Position numbers and translations under genes: made by a program
In this document: piece by piece, positions 56,219 to 64,000 of the stretch
How positions within the stretch are numbered: the first letter of the stretch is position 1
Layout: each line of letters starts with the position of its first letter
The notes under the pieces: model-generated
The model's input: the letters and a program-made list of their open reading frames with translations, nothing else
Told to the model about the DNA's origin: nothing
Databases searched by the model: none
DNA from: Cellulophaga algicola DSM 14237
Lineage (GTDB): Bacteria; Bacteroidota; Bacteroidia; Flavobacteriales; Flavobacteriaceae
Length of the DNA stretch: 64,000 nt
Assembly: GCF_000186265.1 (NCBI RefSeq)
Contig: NC_014934.1
Location: forward strand, 992,001-1,056,000
Direction: 5' to 3'

Positions 56219-56785
56219 ATGAATCGTAAATTTATTTATCTTTTTTTAATTGTAATGGCCACTAGCTGTGGTACTAAAAAAAGAACAATTAGCACCAATA
56301 ACAAAGAGCGAAAAATTAGTATAGAAGCCAATAAAAGCAGTACTAAACCAAGCGTTGCAAAGAACTTACCAAACGTTTACACCGAGAAACCTAAAAATAA
56401 TACCATTGCAGAATCTGTGATTAGTTCCGCACTAGAATTTTCAGGTACTCGCTATAAATATGGCGGGACAACAAAGAAAGGAATGGATTGTTCTGGCTTA
56501 CTGTACGTTGCTTTTGGAAATCAAGATATTTCAATACCTAGAACGTCTTACGTCATTGCTGAAGAAGGAAAAGACATTAGAATAAAAGATGTTGATAAAG
56601 GCGATTTACTTTTTTTTAAAACAAGTAAAAGGTCCAAAAAGATTAATCACGTAGGCCTCGTGGTTTCTGTAGATAATGATGGGATAAAATTTATACACGC
56701 TACAACCTCTAGAGGTGTAATTGTATCTTCTTTAAAAGAAGGATACTGGAATTATGCTTTTGTAAAAGCTACAAGAATATTATAA
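56219..56785 (+). CDS. NlpC/P60 cell-wall peptidase lipoprotein
   Basis: A 188-residue lipoprotein (MATSCG lipobox, C17). A polar linker (20-65) precedes the C40 peptidase domain with catalytic Cys91 (KGMDCSGLLYVAF), His144 (INHVGLVVS) and a third polar residue in FIHATTSRGV (H160). It would cleave peptidoglycan stem peptides from its outer membrane anchor. It lies 13 bases upstream of the comEC-like gene, probably in one operon. Confidence 0.93.
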   Translation: MNRKFIYLFLIVMATSCGTKKRTISTNNKERKISIEANKSSTKPSVAKNLPNVYTEKPKNNTIAESVISSALEFSGTRYKYGGTTKKGMDCSGLLYVAFGNQDISIPRTSYVIAEEGKDIRIKDVDKGDLLFFKTSKRSKKINHVGLVVSVDNDGIKFIHATTSRGVIVSSLKEGYWNYAFVKATRIL

Positions 56786-56798
56786 ATACGAAATAGTT

Positions 56799-58808
56799 AT
56801 GCAACTACTAAAATTTGTGCCAATAAAATTGACACTTTTTTTAGTTGCAGGAATTCTATTTGGTGCTTTTTTCGAAACATCAATTACTATCCCGTTTATA
56901 TTAACGGGTATAACCCTTACCCTATCAGCATTTCTACTATTAAAAGTCAAACCTACAAATAGCCCTATATTTGGATTTAGTGCCGTATTATTAACCTTTT
57001 TTATCGGGTATTTATCAATCTCTCTAACAAACCCTAAAAACAAACCAAATTATTACGCTAAGAGCAATACTACCCTACAAAAAGAGCTCCTACTTAAGAT
57101 TACTGAAGTTTTAAAATCAAATGCATTCTCAGATCGATATTATGCCGATGTTCTAGCAATTGATAAAAGAAAAACTTCTGGAAAGATAGTCATCACCATT
57201 GCAAAAGACACCACTTCTCCCCTTCTAAAGATTGATGATGAACTTATCTCGTTTAATTTAATAACACCGATTACCCCTCCTTTAAATCCACATCAATTTA
57301 ATTATAAAAAATACCTAAAAGGATTAGGGGTATACAATCAACTGTATTTAAAAAAAGAGGATTACATCACCTTAGAAAAGCCTACACATACCTTATACGG
57401 TCTTGCTTCAAGTTGGAGAAATACCATACTCACTAAACTTAAAAAAGAAAACTTTGATCCCGAAAACTTAAGCGTAATTCAAGCTTTATTATTAGGGCAA
57501 CGAAATGATATATCTGAAGAAACTTATGATAATTACAAAGATGCAGGAGCCATTCACATACTAGCTCTTTCAGGATTACACATTGGTGTCTTATTACTTA
57601 TTCTTCAGTTTTTATTACAACCTATTGAACGTTTGCCACATGGGAAAAAAATTAAATTGGGTATACTTATATTTCTTTTATGGGGTTTTGCATTTTTAGC
57701 CGGCTTATCTGCTTCAATTGTACGAGCTGTTACCATGTTTTCTTTCCTTGCTTACGCAATGTATTTAAACCGGCCTACAAATAGCTTTAATATACTTGCG
57801 CTATCGCTATTTTTTATTCTACTTGTAAAACCAACCTATCTTTTTCAAGTAGGCTTTCAAATGAGCTACTCAGCAGTATTTGCAATTATTTGGATTTACC
57901 CCAAGTTGCAACGGTTTTGGTATCCAAAAAATAAGGTTATTAGGTATTTTTGGCAATTACTTAGCGTAAGTATTGCAGCACAATTAGGGGTTTTACCTAT
58001 AAGTTTATTTTATTTTCATCAATTCCCAGGACTATTTTTTATTGCTAACCTTTTAATTATTCCCTTTTTAGGCATTATTCTAGGTATTGGTATTGTTGTA
58101 CTTATTTTATCACTCACAAATTTACTTCCCTCCTTTATAACAGATGGCTATAATTACATAATCAGTACAATGAACACCATTGTAAAATGGATTGCCAGTC
58201 AAGACATGTTTGTTTTTAAAAATATATCATTTGATACACTTCAATTGCTCTTACTGTACACCTTAATATTTTTAATGATTACAGCCTTCAGCAAGCAAAA
58301 ATTTAAAAACGCGATTCATTTCCTCATCGGAATTATCGTCTTTCAGTCCTACACTTTTATGTCACGATACACCGCTTCTATACGTCACGAGGTTATTGTA
58401 TTACACCAATCTAGAGCTACTGGTATCATAGAAAAGTCTGGAACAACTTTATACCTTTTAAGTAATGATACCTCAAAATTTGAATACAGTCTAAAAAGTT
58501 ATCAAATTGCAGAACGAATAGCGGTGTTAACTACAGATTCTTTAGCAAACAGTTACCGTTTAGATTTAAAAAGAATCAGTGTGATTGATAGTTTTGGTAT
58601 TTACCCACCATCCAAGAACAGTACTATACTTCTTACGCAGTCTCCAAAGATAAATTTAAACCGTTTAATAGATTCTTTGCAGCCCGTAGCACTAATCGCA
58701 GACGGGAGTAATTACAAGAGTACTATTGCCCTTTGGAAAGCCACATGCCTAAAAAGAAAACTCCCTTTTCACTACACAGGCGAAAAGGGAGCTTATTACT
58801 TTAAGTAA
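56799..58808 (+). CDS. ComEC/Rec2-like DNA uptake channel, metallo-lactamase site lost
   Basis: A 669-residue membrane protein. An N-terminal DUF4131/OB-like region (about 30-200) is followed by the Competence domain with QALLLGQRNDISEETYDNYK, IHILALSGLHIGVLLL and LSASIVRAVTMFSFLAYAMY. The last 150 residues (from HEVIVLHQSRATGII) lie where the beta-lactamase-like domain would be but contain no HxHxDH motif. It probably still forms the inner membrane channel for single-stranded DNA. It converges with the peptide transporter gene, 5 bases apart. Confidence 0.9.
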   Translation: MQLLKFVPIKLTLFLVAGILFGAFFETSITIPFILTGITLTLSAFLLLKVKPTNSPIFGFSAVLLTFFIGYLSISLTNPKNKPNYYAKSNTTLQKELLLKITEVLKSNAFSDRYYADVLAIDKRKTSGKIVITIAKDTTSPLLKIDDELISFNLITPITPPLNPHQFNYKKYLKGLGVYNQLYLKKEDYITLEKPTHTLYGLASSWRNTILTKLKKENFDPENLSVIQALLLGQRNDISEETYDNYKDAGAIHILALSGLHIGVLLLILQFLLQPIERLPHGKKIKLGILIFLLWGFAFLAGLSASIVRAVTMFSFLAYAMYLNRPTNSFNILALSLFFILLVKPTYLFQVGFQMSYSAVFAIIWIYPKLQRFWYPKNKVIRYFWQLLSVSIAAQLGVLPISLFYFHQFPGLFFIANLLIIPFLGIILGIGIVVLILSLTNLLPSFITDGYNYIISTMNTIVKWIASQDMFVFKNISFDTLQLLLLYTLIFLMITAFSKQKFKNAIHFLIGIIVFQSYTFMSRYTASIRHEVIVLHQSRATGIIEKSGTTLYLLSNDTSKFEYSLKSYQIAERIAVLTTDSLANSYRLDLKRISVIDSFGIYPPSKNSTILLTQSPKINLNRLIDSLQPVALIADGSNYKSTIALWKATCLKRKLPFHYTGEKGAYYFK

Positions 58809-58813
58809 GGTGA

Positions 58814-60346
58814 TTAATGGACCTTACCCATTAATTTTTTAATTAATGGTGATGCAATTAAAACAATCACCGATGCACCAAGTGCATATTTAGCTACCAA
58901 ACCAAATCCGTCTGTATAAATTCCTAAGGTCTCTAAACCTCCTACATTTTTATCGGTACTCTCTATAGCCAACTGTTTCCCTATAAAACCAACAATTTGA
59001 AAAGCAAACGCTGATGCTAAAAACCAAATTCCCATCATAAAAGCAACAATTCTCTTTGGGGATAAATCTGTAATTTTAGATAAGCCTACAGGAGACATGA
59101 ACAATTCCCCTACCGAAATTAAGAAATACATTACCAATAAATAAGAAAATGGCACCATTCCATTTTCATCGGCGCTCCCACTACTCATAGAAAGAATAAA
59201 GAAACTAATCCCAGCAAAAGCAAGACCTAGACCAAATTTATAAGGTGTTCTTGGATCTAATTTTTTCTTCTTTAGATACGTGAACAACATTGAGATTGGA
59301 ATAGATAAAATAATGATATACATTGAATTTAATGCATTGGTTTGAGACGCATCTATAAAAGTTAGATTAACATTCCGGGCAGCAAACAACGTAATAATAC
59401 TTCCTGAAAGCTCATGAAAACCCCAAAAAATAGTGATAAAGAAAGTAATTAAAATGGCGACTATTAATTTTTTACGTTCATCTGAATTAGCTTCAATTAA
59501 AATTTTAATTAAAAAAGCACCTATGGCAATTGCGATTACATAAAATATTATGTTCACAATATTATCATCTTCAAGAAAACTCCCTTTCTCTCCTAATGCT
59601 TTATAAGAAGAAAGTAAATATGCAATCAAAGGTACTGATGCTACCGCAAGAATAGGAATCATTAAACCTTGCTTAATACCTAGAATTGGTTTATCTAAAA
59701 TAGTTTCTGTTGGAGGCAAACCTTTATCTCCAAAAATATTTTTTTTAATTCCGCTCCAAAAAGTTATTAAGCCTATTAACATCCCGATACCAGCAAGACC
59801 AAAACCATAATGCCAGCCATACTCTCTTCCTAGCCACCCACAAAGTAATGGAGCAGCAAAGCCTCCAATATTAATACCCATATAAAAAATGACAAAACCA
59901 GAGTCTTTACGAATATCATCTTCTTTATAAAGAGACCCAACGAAAGTTGAAATATTTGGTTTAAAAAAACCATTCCCAACTACAATTAGCGCTAAGGCGA
60001 TGAAAAATGCATAATTGTTTTCTACCGCTAATACAAAGTGACCAATAGCCATTAAAATTCCTCCTAAGAAAATAGAATTTCGCATGCCTAATATTTTATC
60101 CGAAATACGACCTCCAATTACTGTTGAAGCGTAAACTAATGAACCGTAAGAAGCATAAACTGCGGCTGCAGCAAAATCTCTAGTAGTTAGTGCTGCGAAA
60201 ACAACATCAACCATATAAAGAGTAAGCAACGCCCGCATTCCATAAAAACTAAAACGCTCCCAAAGCTCCGCAAAGAATAAATAAAATAATCCTTTTGGAT
60301 GCCCAAACAGTTGTGGGTCTTCCATTGGTTTAACCGTATTTTCCAT
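58814..60346 (-). CDS. Proton-dependent oligopeptide transporter (POT/PTR2)
   Basis: A 510-residue MFS-type transporter with about 14 membrane helices. ELWERFSFYGMRALLTLYMV carries the ExxERFxYYG proton-coupling motif; GNGFFKPNISTFVGSLY and NIGGFAAPLLCGWLG are further POT blocks. It imports di- and tripeptides. It lies 31 bases downstream of the dipeptidyl-peptidase-like gene, so peptide cleavage and uptake genes appear to be co-transcribed. Confidence 0.93.
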   Translation of the reverse strand: MENTVKPMEDPQLFGHPKGLFYLFFAELWERFSFYGMRALLTLYMVDVVFAALTTRDFAAAAVYASYGSLVYASTVIGGRISDKILGMRNSIFLGGILMAIGHFVLAVENNYAFFIALALIVVGNGFFKPNISTFVGSLYKEDDIRKDSGFVIFYMGINIGGFAAPLLCGWLGREYGWHYGFGLAGIGMLIGLITFWSGIKKNIFGDKGLPPTETILDKPILGIKQGLMIPILAVASVPLIAYLLSSYKALGEKGSFLEDDNIVNIIFYVIAIAIGAFLIKILIEANSDERKKLIVAILITFFITIFWGFHELSGSIITLFAARNVNLTFIDASQTNALNSMYIIILSIPISMLFTYLKKKKLDPRTPYKFGLGLAFAGISFFILSMSSGSADENGMVPFSYLLVMYFLISVGELFMSPVGLSKITDLSPKRIVAFMMGIWFLASAFAFQIVGFIGKQLAIESTDKNVGGLETLGIYTDGFGLVAKYALGASVIVLIASPLIKKLMGKVH

Positions 60347-60377
60347 ATACTATATTTAGTTATTTTGAGTAGTTAGA

Positions 60378-62543
60378 TTATAAGTTTTCTTTAATAAAAT
60401 TAGTCATTTTAGTAAACAAGTGAAGCCTTGTATTTCCTCCGTAAATTCCATGATTTTTGTCTGGATATATAGCCCAATCAAATGGTTTATTCGCTTGCAC
60501 TAATGCCTCAACCATACGCATTGTATTTTGCACATGTACATTATCATCACCCGTACCATGTACCAATAAATATTTACCTTTTAAAAGTTCCGGATAATTA
60601 AATGGCGAATTATCATCATAGCCACTTGGGTTTTCTTGTGGTGTTTGCATGTAACGCTCTGTATATATAGTATCATAAAATGCCCATGAAGTAACTGGCG
60701 CAACGGCAATTGCCATTTCAAAAGTATCATTCCCTTTTAAAATACAATTGGTAGACATGAAACCACCATAGCTCCATCCCCAAATACCAGTTCTATCTGC
60801 GTCAATATAAGGCAAATCACTTAACTTTTTAGCCGCAGCAATTTGATCTTCTACTTCGTATTTTCCTAATTCCTTTTGTGTAATTTTCTTAAAATCTCTC
60901 CCTTTAAATCCTGTTCCTCGACCATCAACACAAACAACAACATAACCTTCCGATGCCAAAAGCTGATACCAATAATCATTTGAACCCATCCAAGAGTTAG
61001 ATACAGATTGAGACCCTGGTCCGCTATATTGAAACATAAATAATGGATATTTTTTAGAAGCATCAAAATCTGCAGGTTTTATCATCCACATATTCAGCTC
61101 ATTCCCATTTATTAAAAGCGAAGAAAATTCTTTGGGACTAATTTCATAGCCGTCTAATTTTGAAAGCAATGCCTTATTATCTACTATCTCCTTAACGCGC
61201 TTACCAGACAAAGCCTCATGTAAGCTATATTCTGAAGGGGTATTTGTATTTGAAAAATTATTGATAAAGTAGGTAAAATCAGCACTGAAATCAGCATTAT
61301 TCTGACCATCTTTAATCGCAAGCTTACGTTTATTTTTTCCTTTACTATCTATGCTGTACACACCTCTATTGATAGAACCATTTTCTGTAGATTGATAATA
61401 CACTCTATCTTCATCTTGATCATAACCATAATAGCTTGTTACTTCCCAAGACCCTTTGGTAATCTGATTCATTAATTTACCGTTCTCATTATACAAGTAG
61501 ATATGATTAAAACCATCTTTCTCACTCGTCCAGATAAAACTATCATCTGCTAAAAAGGTTAAATTATCGGTAACATCAACATAGGCGGCATCTTTCTCCT
61601 CTAGAAGAACTGATACTTTGTTGTTTTTAGCATTTATAGCATATAGCGTTAAATTATCTTGATGTCTATTTAAGGTTTGAACACTAAGTAAATTAGCATC
61701 GTTCATCCATTTAATTCGCGGAATATAGTACGACGATGGTAAAGCTACATTAGAAATTTCAGATGATTTAACATCTAGCATATGTAAACTTACAATAGCA
61801 TTGTCTTCTCCAGCCTTTGGGTATTTAAAAACCTGTTGTGTTTGGTATAATTCCGTACCATAAACATCCATAGAAAATTCTGGAACATTTGTTTCATCAA
61901 ACCTTAGAAAAGCTATTTTAGATCCATCTGCATTCCAATCAAAAGCTCTTACAAAAGCAAACTCTTCTTCATATACCCAGTCTGTAACCCCATTAATAAT
62001 CTTATTCTTTACGCCGTCCTTAGTAATTTTAGCCGTCGTATTTTTCGAAATATCAAATATGTAGATGTTATTTTCAAAAACATAAGCTACTTTAGTATTA
62101 TCAGGAGATAGCGTAGGCTCTTGAATCTTATTTTCAGAAATTTTAATGGTCTTCCCAGATTTTACATCAAAAATGTAATAAATCCCTAAAGATGATCTTC
62201 TAAATATTGATTCAACTTCGGTAGCCAACAATACTTTGCTTTCATCTGCTGTAAATTCATAGGAAGTAAAATAAGGAATGTTCTCTAATTTTGCTGAATT
62301 TACTACTGTACCCACTTTGGCCTGACTAGCGTAGTCATAAATATCAATACTTGTTGTTCTAGTGTTCCTATCAAAATTTAATACGGTGTACTGAGTTCCG
62401 TTATTTAAAGACCTAATTTCATCTAATCCTTCTGTTCTAAATGCACCACCCCAAATTTCTTCAAGGGTAATTGCTTTTTTTTGTGCAAATGTAAGGTTAG
62501 AAGCACTTAAAATAAAAAAGAAAATAAGCGTTAATTTTTTCAT
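60378..62543 (-). CDS. S9 family prolyl peptidase, DPP-IV-like
   Basis: A 721-residue exported serine peptidase (signal peptide ending NLTFAQ). Residues about 25-460 form the eight-bladed propeller of the DPP-IV N-domain (FTADESKVLLATEVE, YSLHEALSGKRVKE). The C-terminal alpha/beta hydrolase has nucleophile GWSYGGFMS and the catalytic His in DKNHGIYGG. The EE pair in DWVYEEEFAFVRAF resembles the Glu motif that binds the substrate N-terminus in DPP-IV. It would release dipeptides outside the cytoplasm for the POT transporter encoded next to it. Confidence 0.93.
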   Translation of the reverse strand: MKKLTLIFFFILSASNLTFAQKKAITLEEIWGGAFRTEGLDEIRSLNNGTQYTVLNFDRNTRTTSIDIYDYASQAKVGTVVNSAKLENIPYFTSYEFTADESKVLLATEVESIFRRSSLGIYYIFDVKSGKTIKISENKIQEPTLSPDNTKVAYVFENNIYIFDISKNTTAKITKDGVKNKIINGVTDWVYEEEFAFVRAFDWNADGSKIAFLRFDETNVPEFSMDVYGTELYQTQQVFKYPKAGEDNAIVSLHMLDVKSSEISNVALPSSYYIPRIKWMNDANLLSVQTLNRHQDNLTLYAINAKNNKVSVLLEEKDAAYVDVTDNLTFLADDSFIWTSEKDGFNHIYLYNENGKLMNQITKGSWEVTSYYGYDQDEDRVYYQSTENGSINRGVYSIDSKGKNKRKLAIKDGQNNADFSADFTYFINNFSNTNTPSEYSLHEALSGKRVKEIVDNKALLSKLDGYEISPKEFSSLLINGNELNMWMIKPADFDASKKYPLFMFQYSGPGSQSVSNSWMGSNDYWYQLLASEGYVVVCVDGRGTGFKGRDFKKITQKELGKYEVEDQIAAAKKLSDLPYIDADRTGIWGWSYGGFMSTNCILKGNDTFEMAIAVAPVTSWAFYDTIYTERYMQTPQENPSGYDDNSPFNYPELLKGKYLLVHGTGDDNVHVQNTMRMVEALVQANKPFDWAIYPDKNHGIYGGNTRLHLFTKMTNFIKENL

Positions 62544-62778
62544 TTATGTTCTTGTTTGTTAGTGTTAATATGGTGAAACCTGGAGGCCAATTAGTATTGT
62601 TTTTAGTGCTAAAACACTTACTTTATCTTGCTTGATTTCACAGATTTTGAAAATATGATTAAAAACCCCAAGTTTAGCAATTATTTCACATAAAAATAAA
62701 CTTTTAACAAAAAATATCACAAATGGAACGATCCCTTCAAAGCTAGTAATCTGTTTTATCTTTTTTATTGGTAATTAG

Positions 62779-62786
62779 TATCTTTG
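62779..62786 (+). promoter_or_regulatory. -7 box of the HMG-CoA reductase gene
   Basis: TATCTTTG matches TAnnTTTG exactly, 22 bases before the ATG at 62808. The remaining gap from 62544 shows no further gene or hairpin. Confidence 0.5.
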
Positions 62787-62807
62787 GTGTTCGAAACCAT
62801 ACAAACT

Positions 62808-64000
62808 ATGAACACTCCTATTGAAGGATTTTCCAAGCTTACAAAAGATGAAAAAATAGCATGGTTAGCTAAAAGCTATACAACCAATTCAGCCGAAACA
62901 ATTTCTATATTAAAAAGATATTGGAACTCTGATAAAATGCTACAGAAACTTCATGATGAATTCATAGAAAACACCATTACCAACTATTACCTACCTTTTG
63001 GTATTGCTCCTAATTTTCTAATTAACGATAAACTGTATGCCATTCCTATGGCTATTGAAGAAAGCTCCGTAGTTGCTGCAGCAAGTAAAGCTGCTAAATT
63101 TTGGCTAAAGCGTGGTGGTTTTAAAACAACGGTTATCAATACAGAAAAAGTAGGACAGGTTCATTTTATGTATACTGGCGAATTTGAGAAACTAGAATCT
63201 TTCTTTAATTCTATAACTACTAAGTTAATAGCAGACGCTAAAGACATTACCAAAAACATGGAGAAACGAGGAGGTGGTGTTTCAAAAATAGTATTGCGAA
63301 ACAAAACAGCCGAACTAAAAAATTATTACCAACTCCATTGCACCTTTGAAACATTAGATGCTATGGGAGCAAATTTTATTAACTCCTGTTTAGAGCAATT
63401 TGCTCAAACCCTAAAAAGAGAATTTACAGCATCTCCTAAATTTAAAACACATGACGAGCAGTTAGAAATTGTTATGAGTATTTTAAGTAATTATGTTCCT
63501 AACTGTTTGGTTAGAGCAGAAGTAAGTTGCCCTATTGATCAGTTAAGTGAAGACAAGAGTGTATCTACTTTAGAATTTGCAGAAAAAATTATCAGAGCCA
63601 TACAAATTGCTAAAATTGAACCTTATCGCGCAGTAACGCACAACAAAGGAATCATGAATGGCATTGATGCTGTTGTTTTAGCTACAGGAAACGACTTTAG
63701 AGCTATTGAGGCAGGAATACATGCCTATGCAGCAAGAGACGGAAAATACAGCAGCTTAACTAATGCTAGCATAGATGATGGTATTTTTAAATTTTGGATT
63801 GAAATTCCACTTGCTTTAGGTACTGTGGGCGGACTTACAGGGCTGCACCCTCTTGTTAAATTGGCGTTAGAAATTCTTCAAAACCCTTCTGCTAAAGACT
63901 TGATGCAAATTGTTGCCGTAGCTGGCTTAGCGCAAAATTTTGCCGCAGTACGCTCTTTGGTTACCACCGGCATTCAACAAGGACATATGAAAATGCACTT
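62808..64000 (+). CDS. Hydroxymethylglutaryl-CoA reductase, class II (partial)
   Basis: The frame runs off the window after about 397 codons. It starts with IEGFSKLTKDEKIAWLAKSY, and the family blocks are ENTITNYYLPFGIAPNFLIN, AIPMAIEESSVVAAASKAAK, NKGIMNGIDAVVLATGNDFR and GTVGGLTGLHPLVKLALEIL, all typical of class II (bacterial) HMG-CoA reductase. It uses NAD(P)H to form mevalonate from HMG-CoA, or the reverse, implying a mevalonate route to isoprenoids as in many Flavobacteriaceae. The hinge Glu and catalytic Lys/Asp regions are present as far as the window goes. Confidence 0.93.
   Translation, partial: MNTPIEGFSKLTKDEKIAWLAKSYTTNSAETISILKRYWNSDKMLQKLHDEFIENTITNYYLPFGIAPNFLINDKLYAIPMAIEESSVVAAASKAAKFWLKRGGFKTTVINTEKVGQVHFMYTGEFEKLESFFNSITTKLIADAKDITKNMEKRGGGVSKIVLRNKTAELKNYYQLHCTFETLDAMGANFINSCLEQFAQTLKREFTASPKFKTHDEQLEIVMSILSNYVPNCLVRAEVSCPIDQLSEDKSVSTLEFAEKIIRAIQIAKIEPYRAVTHNKGIMNGIDAVVLATGNDFRAIEAGIHAYAARDGKYSSLTNASIDDGIFKFWIEIPLALGTVGGLTGLHPLVKLALEILQNPSAKDLMQIVAVAGLAQNFAAVRSLVTTGIQQGHMKMH

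Overview
The window is a 64 kb piece of a low-GC, densely coded Bacteroidota chromosome, almost certainly from a gliding marine Flavobacteriaceae. The main reasons are a complete gldK-gldL-gldM-gldN cluster (type IX secretion and gliding motor), a SusC-like TonB-dependent receptor with an N-terminal carboxypeptidase-like domain, a HYC_CC_PP protein, DUF983 and CPXCG proteins, a class II HMG-CoA reductase, and several exact copies of the Bacteroidota -7 promoter box TAnnTTTG just ahead of genes. I saw no rRNA, tRNA, CRISPR array or prophage. One insertion sequence is present.

Layout. 1-4.3 kb: end of a DUF255/YyaL-type protein, an AraC regulator, a DUF983 protein, two very small genes and an SDR-like NAD(P)-binding protein. 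4.1-10 kb: a CPXCG protein and a tripartite RND efflux operon, transcribed adaptor > permease > TolC. 10.1-13 kb: three paralogous secreted plant-type leucine-rich repeat proteins. 13.2-16.7 kb: an ABC-F ATPase, a second DUF983 protein and a FAD oxidoreductase. 16.7-25.4 kb: gldN, gldM, gldL, gldK (transcribed K to N), an arginase-fold protein with an eroded metal site, and topA. 25.5-27.5 kb: an LVIVD-repeat lipoprotein and a methyltransferase. 27.6-34.4 kb: a forward run of miaB, a sigma-54 activator, lptE, a TPR-like gene, secG, groES and groEL. 34.4-36.9 kb: a secreted carboxypeptidase-regulatory-like protein whose signal-peptide start has been cut off by an IS1595-family element. 36.9-40.1 kb: a probable copper-type metal module (HYC_CC_PP protein, TonB receptor, HMA protein). 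40.2-49.1 kb: a secreted unknown, a GAF/fRMsr-like protein, purH and the elongasome genes mreB-mreC-mreD-mrdA-rodA. 49-64 kb: a nuclease, SelO, a Tsp/Prc protease, SurE, LpxB, an NlpC/P60 lipoprotein, a ComEC-like protein, a POT peptide transporter, a DPP-IV-like peptidase and the start of HMG-CoA reductase.

Most of the window is conserved flavobacterial housekeeping DNA. The points of most interest are the reconstructed IS insertion, where an 8-bp target duplication, terminal repeats and the restored signal peptide all agree; the ureohydrolase-like protein next to gldKLMN that has lost three of six metal ligands; the metal module in which all three proteins carry a vicinal CC pair; a 47-codon membrane ORF supported by a strand-specific terminator; and a long inverted repeat abutting a -7 box between topA and the ureohydrolase gene. 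I did not find a clearly new defence or mobile system.
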